Part shown: in pieces, positions 5,797 through 13,479 of the stretch
Layout of the letters: each line of letters begins with the position of its first letter
How positions within the stretch are numbered: position 1 is the first letter of the stretch
Assembly (NCBI GenBank): GCA_964537505.1
Contig: CAZICK010000065.1
Location: 1 to 21,860 of the forward strand
Reading direction: 5' to 3'
DNA: 21,860 nucleotides
Origin: DAINBT01 sp036732785
GTDB taxonomy: Bacteria; Planctomycetota; Phycisphaerae; Sedimentisphaerales; SM23-30
Notes under the pieces: model-generated
Databases searched by the model: none
Told to the model about the DNA's origin: nothing
Seen by the model: only the letters and a program-made list of their open reading frames with translations
Translations under genes and position numbers: made by a program

Positions 5797-7833
5797 TTAT
5801 GTATATTTGATTGGTGGTTTTGGTTTTTTCTTTTTTGGTCCCATTCGTGAGCTGATTTTGGCGGTGGCGGTAGTGGTTCCGACGGTGGCTTTTTCGTCTT
5901 CCTTTTTGAGGTGCTTGCGTATGAATCGTTGTTCGATCAGTCCTGCGAAGGTGCTGGCCATGATGTACAGGTTGAATCCGGAAGACATGTTGTAAAAGAA
6001 GACGAGCATCATAGCCGGCATCATGTACATCATCATTTTCTGCTGCTGAGCGGCCTGTGGGCTGGCGCCGGCCATTTTTGCCTGAGGTGAAAACTTCGTC
6101 TGGAGAAACATCGCGATACACACCAGCAGCGGCAGTAGATTGATGGCGTCAAAATTGCCCATAAGACTGCTGAGCAGTGGTATTTGAACCGGTTCGGCAA
6201 CGCCAAACCAGGAAAATGGGATCAGCCGGTCCGGTGCGGACAGGTCGTTGAGCCAATGCCATGCGGCCGGGAGCAACCCCTGGTGGCGCAGGGCGACATT
6301 GGTGTTGACGGCGGTATAAAGCGCGATCCAGATGGGCATTTGCAGCATCATCGGCAGGCAACCCATAATGGGCGTGGCTCCCTGTTCTTTGTAAATGGCC
6401 ATGGTTTGTTTTTGGATTTCTTCCTTGTTGCCGACGTATTTTTTCTTGATCTCTTCGATTTTTGGTCCCATTTTGGACATTTTCATCATGGAGACCTGGC
6501 TTTTCTTGGTGATCGGATGGAGGACAAGTCGGACCAGCAGTACCAGGATGATAACAGCTACGCCATAATTACCCACGGTCATGTAGGTTCCCTTCATGAG
6601 CTTGAGCACCAGGAAGGTAAGCCAATCGAAGGCGCACCAGGCGCATGACTGGTTGGACATTAGTTTTTCATAATGGAGATTGTTCAGATTGGCGTTTTGT
6701 GGATCGTCAAAGATTTCTCTGTCGATGGCGCCGAGATACACTTCGAAATCAAATGTGATATTGGACTGGGCGTCGATAGGTTTATCCATCGCCAAGATGG
6801 TCTGGACAGCCAGGTTTTGTTTGGGAGGTAGTTTCGATTCAATTTTATCGAAGGCAGGTAGTTCCGATTCAATTTCATACGTATCGAAGATTTTTCCTTC
6901 GATTTCCTGAAGGTCATTGTTTTTTATTGGATGGACCGCGGCGGCAAAGAACTTGTTGGTCACGGCAAACCATTGCAGAGATGCGCCAAACGGTTTTTTG
7001 AGCATGGCTTCCCGCGGTTTTGTTTCTACGGCGGACATATATTCGCGCTCGATGTTTACTTTGCCCTGGCTGTCAAAATAAGCGGCCATGAAGGCGCGTG
7101 TATCGGAACGTGGGTCTTCCCGTATCAGGCCCATGGGGCCGAGCAGTTCGAGCGATTCTATCTGCAGAGGTTGAGGGCTTTTGTTGGCCAGGTCTAACGA
7201 GAAGTCGAGAACGTAGTTGTCGCCGTAACGATATGTTTTGGTAATCTCCATGATGGGATTGTTTTCGTGATCCTCAATCATTGCGGTAAAACCAACAGAC
7301 CGGATACCGGTTAACGGGTCAGTGCTGTCCTGTTGAGGTTTCCAGCAGTTGTCCGACAGGTCGAAGGTTTCGGCCCGGCCGGTGAATTTGAGATGTCCCA
7401 GCATAAGCGAATGTCGAACCCGGCCCTGGTCGTCCTGGGTTGGCTCCAGCAGGGGATAGCCGGTTTTCTTGTCGGTGACTTTTAGTTTGTGTTCGCTGAG
7501 GAGGACCTGGCTAACGGCCGCGGAGGCTGAATCGATGGTAATCCGGGCCTTGTATTCGTACTTGTCGCCTTGTTTTTCCAAACCGCCGAGGATATATTCT
7601 TTCTGTTGTTGGCTGGGTGGTTGTTGTAACTGCCATTGGCCGGGGGTGGGGACGGTCACAGTTGGCTGGCGGTCAGGTTCAGTGTCGGCTGAAGGTCTGG
7701 TCGGCGTCGTGGCGGACGGGGTGGTTTGCCCCGGTGGGACCGGTTTGAACTTGCCGGTAAAATACATCCAGCCGTACATAATCAGCAGGCACAAGGCCAT
7801 GGCGGTCAGTAGTCTTTTGAAATCAATATCCAT
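5797..7833 (-). CDS. yidC: Membrane protein insertase YidC
   Basis: The 678-residue product is a YidC/Oxa1/Alb3 insertase, which places proteins into the inner membrane alone or with SecYEG. ATP synthase subunits c and a are classical substrates. An N-terminal membrane anchor (residues 8-26) precedes a large periplasmic domain (to about 390). The conserved five-helix core includes VRLVLHPITKKSQVSMMKM, whose Arg435 matches the groove arginine (E. coli R366). Further core segments are MLQMPIWIALYTAVN, LLPLLVCIAMFLQTK and FFYNMSSGFNLYIMAS. The C-terminal tail is very basic, as is common for ribosome contact. The periplasmic domain holds a short tandem duplication (IESELPAFDK/IESKLPPKQN). It begins 42 bp after the phosphoesterase gene and precedes the small membrane protein gene, so the three form a likely operon. 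The Shine-Dalgarno site is weak. Confidence 0.95.
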   Translation of the reverse strand: MDIDFKRLLTAMALCLLIMYGWMYFTGKFKPVPPGQTTPSATTPTRPSADTEPDRQPTVTVPTPGQWQLQQPPSQQQKEYILGGLEKQGDKYEYKARITIDSASAAVSQVLLSEHKLKVTDKKTGYPLLEPTQDDQGRVRHSLMLGHLKFTGRAETFDLSDNCWKPQQDSTDPLTGIRSVGFTAMIEDHENNPIMEITKTYRYGDNYVLDFSLDLANKSPQPLQIESLELLGPMGLIREDPRSDTRAFMAAYFDSQGKVNIEREYMSAVETKPREAMLKKPFGASLQWFAVTNKFFAAAVHPIKNNDLQEIEGKIFDTYEIESELPAFDKIESKLPPKQNLAVQTILAMDKPIDAQSNITFDFEVYLGAIDREIFDDPQNANLNNLHYEKLMSNQSCAWCAFDWLTFLVLKLMKGTYMTVGNYGVAVIILVLLVRLVLHPITKKSQVSMMKMSKMGPKIEEIKKKYVGNKEEIQKQTMAIYKEQGATPIMGCLPMMLQMPIWIALYTAVNTNVALRHQGLLPAAWHWLNDLSAPDRLIPFSWFGVAEPVQIPLLSSLMGNFDAINLLPLLVCIAMFLQTKFSPQAKMAGASPQAAQQQKMMMYMMPAMMLVFFYNMSSGFNLYIMASTFAGLIEQRFIRKHLKKEDEKATVGTTTATAKISSRMGPKKKKPKPPIKYT
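6826..6885 (-). repeat. In-frame 30-bp tandem duplication within yidC
   Basis: AGGTAGTTTCGATTCAATTT (from 6826) recurs with one change from 6856, a period of exactly 30 bp. The ends of the two units have diverged. It adds ten codons to the periplasmic domain, encoding IESELPAFDK next to IESKLPPKQN. Confidence 0.75.
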
Positions 7834-7875
7834 AGGTAAGATTTTCTAAAGGGGATATCTAAGGTTTTGGATCTG

Positions 7876-8628
7876 TCACCTTCCGTCGCGGAGTCGCTCG
7901 CCTTCGAAGTCGTCCAGTTCGGGATTAGCGATAATTTTAACTACGGTTTCTTCAATGTTGTAAGTGACCCGAACAAACTCTACTTTGTCGTCCTTGACAA
8001 TAACGTAACTGGCGCGGACGTCCTGATCGCGAGGCTGACCGACGCTACCGACATTAATGATGGCTTTTTCCTTGTCGGTAATGGGGTAAACATTATTGAT
8101 TTCGTCAGTACTGTAGAAGTCCGGGTCCTCAAGAAAGACTCCCGGTACGTGGGTGTGACCGACGAAACAGATGCGCTCGAGTCGTTCGAAGATGGCCAGC
8201 AGTTTGGAGGTATTGGTGTAAATATCGTCTGGGAAAATATACTCATTGACAGGTTTTCTCGGAGAGCCGTGGACCATCAGGATATTGCCCATTTGCAACC
8301 TGACCGGCAGCTTGCCGAGAAAGGCCCAGCGTTGCTTGCGTTTTTTTTGGTCAGGCTCGTCTTCCAGCATTTGCCTGGTCCAATAACTGGCCCGTTCAGC
8401 GCCGGTGTTGAAATTGGTAGGCTCGTAAAAGACAGCGTGGTCGTGGTTTCCCATGATGCTGACGATCTGCCGTTCTATGATCAGATCGATGCACTCCCTC
8501 GGCTCCGGGCCGTAACCGACGATATCGCCAAGACAGAACACCTCTTTGATGTTCTTTTGATCGATATCCTCAAGTACAGCCTTCAGGGCAGTGTAATTTG
8601 AGTGAATGTCGGAAATAATAGCAAACAT
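7876..8628 (-). CDS. YfcE/MJ0936-type metallophosphoesterase
   Basis: This 250-residue protein is a calcineurin-like dinuclear-metal phosphoesterase. Metal-binding motifs appear in the expected order: SDIHSN (Asp7, His9), GDIVGYG, GNHDH, VHGSP and GHTH. Family members cleave phosphodiesters in vitro; the cellular substrate cannot be inferred. A longer frame opens at TTG 8661. I chose ATG 8628 because family members begin at this MFAIISDIHSN, and because the best promoter predicts transcription starting at about 8662. No Shine-Dalgarno site is obvious. It is probably the first gene of the operon with yidC. Confidence 0.88.
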   Translation of the reverse strand: MFAIISDIHSNYTALKAVLEDIDQKNIKEVFCLGDIVGYGPEPRECIDLIIERQIVSIMGNHDHAVFYEPTNFNTGAERASYWTRQMLEDEPDQKKRKQRWAFLGKLPVRLQMGNILMVHGSPRKPVNEYIFPDDIYTNTSKLLAIFERLERICFVGHTHVPGVFLEDPDFYSTDEINNVYPITDKEKAIINVGSVGQPRDQDVRASYVIVKDDKVEFVRVTYNIEETVVKIIANPELDDFEGERLRDGR

Positions 8629-8668
8629 ATCAGTTTGACAAATCCACAGCCGTTTCAGCAAAACTCTG

Positions 8669-8697
8669 ATAACAGCCTATTTTCCAAGGGTTTACAA
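8669..8697 (-). promoter_or_regulatory. Candidate promoter for the phosphoesterase-yidC operon
   Basis: On the minus strand TTGTAA (8697-8692) is followed after 17 bp by TGTTAT (8674-8669). The match is moderate (four of six at the -10). It would give a leader of about 34 nt before ATG 8628. Confidence 0.35.
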
Positions 8698-8813
8698 AAA
8701 CTGGACAATTCCAACTTTAACACACAGGCATACTATGCTACGAACATTCCCCAGCCAAGTCAAACCTTTATTTGAACGGGGAGGAGAACGAAGTAAGAAT
8801 ATTCCGAAAAAAG

Positions 8814-8842
8814 TTGACCGCCCATGCCATATCTGGTAATAT
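8814..8842 (+). promoter_or_regulatory. Sigma70-type promoter of pckG
   Basis: TTGACC (8814-8819), a 17-bp spacer and TAATAT (8837-8842) form a near-consensus promoter. Transcription from about 8849 gives a leader of about 125 nt before the ATG at 8975. Confidence 0.6.
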
Positions 8843-8914
8843 CTTTCGACTTCGTCGCTATCGCGTTAATAGTCAATAGCCCAATAGTAAACTTAAACGT
8901 ATAGGGATTTGTAT

Positions 8915-8946
8915 TTAACTTACGTTTTCTCAGTGAGTTAACTTAC
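8915..8946 (+). repeat. Pair of TTAACTTAC direct repeats in the pckG leader
   Basis: TTAACTTAC occurs at 8915-8923 and again at 8938-8946, 23 bp apart, close to two helical turns. They lie downstream of the inferred start site and just before the ribosome-binding site. A related stretch, AAACTTAAAC, lies near 8890. They could be binding sites for a regulator, though short AT-rich repeats also arise by chance. Confidence 0.4.
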
Positions 8947-8974
8947 AATATTCGGTCACATGAAGGAGTAAACC

Positions 8975-10777
8975 ATGGTACTGACAGAGAACCAACTGTT
9001 GAATAACTGGGTTGACCAAATGGCCCAATTATGCAAGCCGGACAACATAGTCTTAATCACCGGTGATCAGCGGCAGAAAGAACAGTTGATCGATCAGGCT
9101 GCCGGTACGGGCGAGATTATTAAACTCAACCAGGAGAAGCTTCCCGGCTGTTTATATCACCGTACCGCGGTTAATGACGTTGCTCGCGTGGAGAACCTCA
9201 CTTACATTTGCACCACCCTGCAAGATGATGCAGGCCCTAACAACAATTGGATGTCGCCTGAGGAAGGTTACCGCCGTGCCGGTAAGATTTTCGAAGGTTC
9301 CATGAAGGGCCGCACTATGTACGTTATTCCGTTTTCTATGGGACCGATCGGTTCGCCATTCAGCAAGATCGGCGTGGAGCTTACCGACAGCATTTATGTG
9401 GTATTGAATATGCTGATTATGACCAGGGCCGGGGACGAAGTGCTCGAAGTTCTCGGTGCTGGCGGCGAGTTTACCAGGTGCCTTCATGGCAAGGCAGATC
9501 GCGACATTAACAAGCGTTTGATCCTGCATTTTCCTGAGGACAACACGATTTGGTCCGTAGGCAGCGGTTATGGCGGTAATGTATTGTTAGGCAAAAAGTG
9601 TCTCGCTTTGCGTATTGCCAGTTACATGGCACGCCAGGAAATGTGGCTTGCTGAGCACATGCTTATTATCGGAATCGAACGACCATCAGGCAGAATTGAT
9701 TACCTGGCCGCGGCCTTTCCCAGTGCCTGCGGGAAAACCAATCTTGCCATGCTCATACCGCCTGAAGGTCTCAAGGCCAAGGGGTATCGTATCTGGACTG
9801 TTGGCGATGACATCGCCTGGATGAGAGTCGATACGGATGGAAAACTTTGGGCGATCAATCCGGAAACGGGTTTTTTTGGCGTTGCTCCGGGCACCAACTC
9901 CAATACTAATCCCAGCGCCATTAAAACGATTCGCAAAAATACCATCTTCACAAACGTTGTTCTCAATCCCGATGGTACTGTATGGTGGGAGGACGGCGAC
10001 GGCGAGCCTGCCTCAGAAGGTGCCCTCGATTGGAAGGGTCAACCCTGGAAACTTGGCATGAAAGACGAAAACGGCAAACCCATTCCCGGAGCCAATCCCA
10101 ACAGTCGCTTTACCGCTCCGATAAAGCAGTGTCCTTCGCATACCTTTAGGCTTGATCATCATCACGGCGTCAACATCTCCGCTATTATTTTCGGTGGTCG
10201 TCGGGCTCATCTGGCGCCGCTGGTATATCAAGCCTTCAATTGGTCTCATGGCGTTTATATGGGTGCCACTATGGCCAGCGAACGCACCGCCGCTCAGTAT
10301 GGCAAACAGGGCGAAGTACGCCGCGATCCCATGGCCATGCTGCCTTTTTGCGGATACAACATGGCTGACTATTTTGAGCATTGGTTGCGGATGGGTGTGC
10401 GTATGCGATGGCAGCCAAAGGTGTTCCACGTTAACTGGTTCCGCCAGGACGAAAACGGTAATTTCCTCTGGCCCGGTTATGGTGAAAACCTGCGTGTTCT
10501 CGAATGGATACTTGCACGCTGCAATGATGAGGTTGGCGGCTTCCAGACAGCTATCGGTTTCATTCCCAGGCCCGAAGATATTGACCTGACCGACCTGAAA
10601 CTGCCACGGGAAAATATGGAAAAGCTCTTTGAGATTGATCCAAAGGCATGGCGAGAGGAGATGGGCGACGTTGCGGAGTTTTTTAAGAAATTCGACGATC
10701 GGTTGCCGGTGGAATTATGGGCTCAGCACGAGGCACTCAACCGACGCCTCAACGAACTCGGCGGAACAAAAACCTGA
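8975..10777 (+). CDS. pckG: Phosphoenolpyruvate carboxykinase (GTP)
   Basis: The 600-residue enzyme (EC 4.1.1.32) interconverts oxaloacetate plus GTP with PEP, CO2 and GDP in the cytoplasm. It serves gluconeogenesis or, in fermenters, the reverse carboxylation. The GTP-type P-loop is clear as FPSACGKTN at residues 248-256, including the family's reactive Cys252. The metal/nucleotide motif WTVGDDIAWM follows, as do FFGVAPGTNSNTNP and the HHHGVNISAIIFGGRR region. Length matches the GTP family (~600) and not the ATP family (~530). The start is well supported by AAGGAG six bases before the ATG. The gene is transcribed alone from its own promoter and converges on the ModE-N-like gene. Confidence 0.97.
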   Translation: MVLTENQLLNNWVDQMAQLCKPDNIVLITGDQRQKEQLIDQAAGTGEIIKLNQEKLPGCLYHRTAVNDVARVENLTYICTTLQDDAGPNNNWMSPEEGYRRAGKIFEGSMKGRTMYVIPFSMGPIGSPFSKIGVELTDSIYVVLNMLIMTRAGDEVLEVLGAGGEFTRCLHGKADRDINKRLILHFPEDNTIWSVGSGYGGNVLLGKKCLALRIASYMARQEMWLAEHMLIIGIERPSGRIDYLAAAFPSACGKTNLAMLIPPEGLKAKGYRIWTVGDDIAWMRVDTDGKLWAINPETGFFGVAPGTNSNTNPSAIKTIRKNTIFTNVVLNPDGTVWWEDGDGEPASEGALDWKGQPWKLGMKDENGKPIPGANPNSRFTAPIKQCPSHTFRLDHHHGVNISAIIFGGRRAHLAPLVYQAFNWSHGVYMGATMASERTAAQYGKQGEVRRDPMAMLPFCGYNMADYFEHWLRMGVRMRWQPKVFHVNWFRQDENGNFLWPGYGENLRVLEWILARCNDEVGGFQTAIGFIPRPEDIDLTDLKLPRENMEKLFEIDPKAWREEMGDVAEFFKKFDDRLPVELWAQHEALNRRLNELGGTKT

Positions 10778-11010
10778 TCTTATACAGATTGGATTTTGAG
10801 TAAGAAGGAAGGATATCGAGAACGAACCTACAGGAAAAGTATAAGGATAACTGTATATATGCAAAGTAGTTATAGACAAAAAACAAACTTGACAAAATAC
10901 ACGTTTACAGAGATGCCTCATTCAGGCTATGATCTACAGGATAGAAATTTCATCAAGAAATCATATATATCCTATCGGTTTATCAAGGATATTTTTGGTA
11001 TCGGCTAAGC

Positions 11011-11367
11011 CTACAAAGTTATCTGTTTCAGCAGTTTTTTAAGGTGCTGGTTAAATTGTTTTTTCGCGGTGGTTTCGACTTCAGTTTTTATGCTGCCAAA
11101 GGCGTCGAGTAGTTTTCGGCCATTTGGGGTGATTTGCGAAGTACCGCCTTTACTGCCGCCGCGCTGACGATGGACCAGTTCAAATCCGAGTTTGCGTTCG
11201 ACGGCGCGGACGTCACCCCAGGCTTTTCGATAACTGATACCCAGATTGTCGGCGGCTTTCTGGAGTGAACCCTGCTGATCGATCTGTCGCAGCAGTCTAT
11301 AGCGACCGTCTCCCAGGAACCCGGTTCCATTATCTCCGGCCAGCCATATTTTGATTTTCAAGTCCAC
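11011..11367 (-). CDS. ModE-N-like winged-helix regulator
   Basis: The 118-residue protein matches the N-terminal LysR-like winged-helix domain of the molybdate regulator ModE. Supporting stretches are RYRLLRQIDQQGSLQKAADN, GISYRKAWGDVRAVERKLGF and the Gly-rich wing RQRGGSKGGTSQITPNG. It ends soon afterwards and lacks the molybdate-binding MOP/TOBE domains, so it is a DNA-binding domain alone. No molybdate transport or cofactor genes are nearby. It starts with GTG and no Shine-Dalgarno. A good promoter places transcription at the GTG itself, suggesting a leaderless mRNA. It lies 159 bp downstream of atpC, so read-through from the ATP synthase operon is also possible. Targets and ligand are unknown. 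Confidence 0.85.
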   Translation of the reverse strand: MDLKIKIWLAGDNGTGFLGDGRYRLLRQIDQQGSLQKAADNLGISYRKAWGDVRAVERKLGFELVHRQRGGSKGGTSQITPNGRKLLDAFGSIKTEVETTAKKQFNQHLKKLLKQITL

Positions 11368-11374
11368 GGTTCGT

Positions 11375-11403
11375 TATGTACCACGATTCATATCGCTTGT
11401 CAA
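11375..11403 (-). promoter_or_regulatory. Promoter at the start of the ModE-N-like gene
   Basis: On the minus strand a perfect TTGACA (11403-11398) is followed after 17 bp by TACATA (11380-11375), a weaker -10. The -10 ends seven bases before the GTG start. The -35 sits inside the odd palindrome GCTTGACAAGC, a possible autoregulatory site. Confidence 0.45.
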
Positions 11404-11463
11404 GCCAATCTTTTTGGGTAATTAGTTTGGGAATATGTCCGACGTAAGTTCTTTTTTTGGCTG

Positions 11464-11511
11464 TAGTTGCGTATGTGGCTTTTGCGTTTATAGTTGCGTA
11501 TGTGGCTTTTG
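11464..11511 (+). repeat. 21-bp direct repeat between atpC and the regulator gene
   Basis: The 21-bp sequence beginning TAGTTGCGTATGTGGCTTTT occurs at 11464-11484 and again, unchanged, at 11491-11511, a 27-bp period. It lies in the gap just downstream of the atpC stop. No hairpin or T-run terminator accompanies it. Confidence 0.9.
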
Positions 11512-11526
11512 ATGGGATGTGAACGT

Positions 11527-11937
11527 TTATTTGCCTTGGGTCATGGCCAGCAGGTGTTTGGCGCGTTGCATGGCGGCGGTGCGGGTTTCGACTTCTTCGA
11601 GAGTGGTTCGTGGCAGGCTCTGCGCCTGCTGGAGTTGTTCGCCGGCCTGAGAGCCGGTTATATCGTCGGGGGTCAGCGCCAGGCGTGTTAGAATTGTCAC
11701 TTCGTTGTTGCGAACGTGACCGAATCCCTCCTCGATGTAAACAGTGTGTCGTTGTTTGTCGCTGTCGGTATATCGTAAAAGTCCAGCGCCAAGATTGCAC
11801 AGCAATGGTGCATGGTCTGGCAGAATGCCTACGAGTCCGTCATGGGCGGGCAGGACCACATCAGTAACTTGAGCGTCAAATATCTGAGCTTCGGGGGTTA
11901 CCACGGTGCAATGTAAAAAAAGTGTTTTTTTTGCCAT
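11527..11937 (-). CDS. atpC: ATP synthase epsilon subunit
   Basis: The 136-residue protein is the epsilon subunit of the F1 central stalk, which couples rotation to catalysis and can inhibit ATP hydrolysis. The N-terminal beta-sandwich is recognisable from LHCTVVTPEAQIFDAQVTDV and PAHDGLVGILPDHAPLL. An alpha-helical C-terminal part (about residues 88-136) is present, so the potentially inhibitory domain is retained. The ATG has no clear Shine-Dalgarno site. It is the last gene of the ATP synthase operon, 69 bp after atpD. Confidence 0.95.
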   Translation of the reverse strand: MAKKTLFLHCTVVTPEAQIFDAQVTDVVLPAHDGLVGILPDHAPLLCNLGAGLLRYTDSDKQRHTVYIEEGFGHVRNNEVTILTRLALTPDDITGSQAGEQLQQAQSLPRTTLEEVETRTAAMQRAKHLLAMTQGK

Positions 11938-12006
11938 AGTGTGAATTAAAACTCATACATTACTATTTTTTTAAGATCATATATTTTCTAGGGAACCTGT
12001 ACTGAT

Positions 12007-13440
12007 TTAAGCGACTTCGGCGGCCATTTTTTCAGCTTTTTTGGCTGCTTCTTCCACGTTGCCGACGTACATGAAAGCCGATTCGGGCAGTTGGTCCCAT
12101 TTACCGTCGCAGATTTCTTCGAAACTGCGGATGGTATCTTCCGGTTTGGTGTAGTTCCCGGGTATGCCGGTGAAGGTCTCTGCGACCAGGAACGGCTGTG
12201 AGAAGAACCGTTCGATTTTGCGGGCGCGGGCAACGATGTTTTTGTCTTCTTCGCTAAGCTCGTCCACACCGAGAATGGCGATGATGTCCTGCAGGTCGCG
12301 ATATCGCTGCAAAAATACCTGAACGCGACGGGCGATGGCGTAATGACGTTCGCCGACAATGTGAGGATCGAGGATTCGACTGGTCGATTCCAAAGGATCG
12401 ACGGCCGGGTAGATGCCTTTTTCGGCGATGGATCGCTGGAGGTTAACTGATGAGTCCAGGTGAGTAAAGGTGGTGGCCGGGGCGGGGTCGGTATAGTCGT
12501 CGGCTGGGACGTAAACGGCCTGAATGGAAGTTACGGCGCCTTTGTCTGAAGAAGTAATGCGTTCCTGCAGTTCACCCATTTCGGTACCGAGTGTGGGCTG
12601 ATAGCCGACGGCTGATGGCATACGTCCCAGCAAAGCGGATACTTCGGAGCCGGCCTGAGAAAAACGGAATATGTTGTCAACAAACAGCAATGTATCGGCG
12701 CCGGTCTGATCACGGAAATATTCGGCCATGGTCAAGGCTGAAAGGGCGACGCGTAAACGAGCGCCGGGCGGTTCGTTCATCTGTCCAAAAACCATAACCG
12801 TCTGGTCGAGAACGCTTTTGCCGGTATCGCCTATTTTTGCTTCCTGCATTTCGAGCCAAAGGTCGTTTCCTTCGCGGGTTCTTTCGCCGACGCCGGCGAA
12901 ACAGGAATAACCGCTGTGAAAACGAGCCAGGCGGGCGATGAGTTCCTGGATGATAACGGTTTTACCCACGCCGGCGCCGCCGAACAGGCCGCACTTGCCG
13001 CCGCGAACCAGCGGACAAAGCAGGTCGATAACCTTGATGCCGGTTTCGAACATCTCGGTCTTGGGCGAAAGCTCGGTAAACTCCGGTGGGTCGCGGTGAA
13101 TGGGTCGGCGAGCCTTTGCGTTGACCGGTCCGCGTTTGTCGATCGGTTCTCCCAGAAGGTTGAAGACGCGGCCGAGCGTTTCTTCGCCGACAGGAACGGT
13201 AACGGAACTGCCGGTGTCGATTACTTCTGTGCCTCGCGAAAGACCGTCCGTGGAACCAAGTGCCACGGCTCGCACCTTTCCACCGCCCAGATGCTGTTGA
13301 ACCTCGCCGGTCAGACTGATTTTTTGTCCTTTGATCTCGGCGTCAATCTTCAAAGCATTGTAAATAGCAGGGATATTTGCTTCGTCGAACTGGGTGTCAA
13401 AAGTACTGCCAATGACTTGAATAACTTTACCTTTGTTCAT
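12007..13440 (-). CDS. atpD: ATP synthase beta subunit
   Basis: The 477-residue catalytic subunit of F1 carries the P-loop GGAGVGKT (residues 154-161, Lys160) and the family stretch GVGERTREGNDL. It also has ALLGRMPSAVGYQPTLGTEM and the DELSEEDK motif near the C terminus. The frame extends to a GTG at 13452. I chose the ATG at 13440 because GGAG sits six bases before it and the N terminus MNKGKVIQVIG is typical of beta subunits. Confidence 0.98.
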   Translation of the reverse strand: MNKGKVIQVIGSTFDTQFDEANIPAIYNALKIDAEIKGQKISLTGEVQQHLGGGKVRAVALGSTDGLSRGTEVIDTGSSVTVPVGEETLGRVFNLLGEPIDKRGPVNAKARRPIHRDPPEFTELSPKTEMFETGIKVIDLLCPLVRGGKCGLFGGAGVGKTVIIQELIARLARFHSGYSCFAGVGERTREGNDLWLEMQEAKIGDTGKSVLDQTVMVFGQMNEPPGARLRVALSALTMAEYFRDQTGADTLLFVDNIFRFSQAGSEVSALLGRMPSAVGYQPTLGTEMGELQERITSSDKGAVTSIQAVYVPADDYTDPAPATTFTHLDSSVNLQRSIAEKGIYPAVDPLESTSRILDPHIVGERHYAIARRVQVFLQRYRDLQDIIAILGVDELSEEDKNIVARARKIERFFSQPFLVAETFTGIPGNYTKPEDTIRSFEEICDGKWDQLPESAFMYVGNVEEAAKKAEKMAAEVA

Positions 13441-13479
13441 TTTACGCTCCACGATATCTGTGCATTGTAAGTTTTTTTT

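Larger units (their letters stand above)
8662..8974. other. 313-bp divergent regulatory region before pckG
   Basis: The region separates the leftward phosphoesterase operon from rightward pckG. It holds a promoter candidate for each side and a pair of direct repeats in the pckG leader. No open frame of note is seen. The pckG leader would be about 125 nt long, enough for a regulatory structure, but I see no recognisable riboswitch. Confidence 0.6.

Noticed and set aside
7867..8601. Long open frame (244 codons) opposite the phosphoesterase gene
   Set aside because: It is the antisense shadow of a gene with all metallophosphoesterase motifs.
10796..11008. 70-codon open frame between pckG and the regulator
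   Set aside because: It uses a TTG start without a ribosome-binding site, is AT-rich and low-complexity in composition, and has no recognisable motif.
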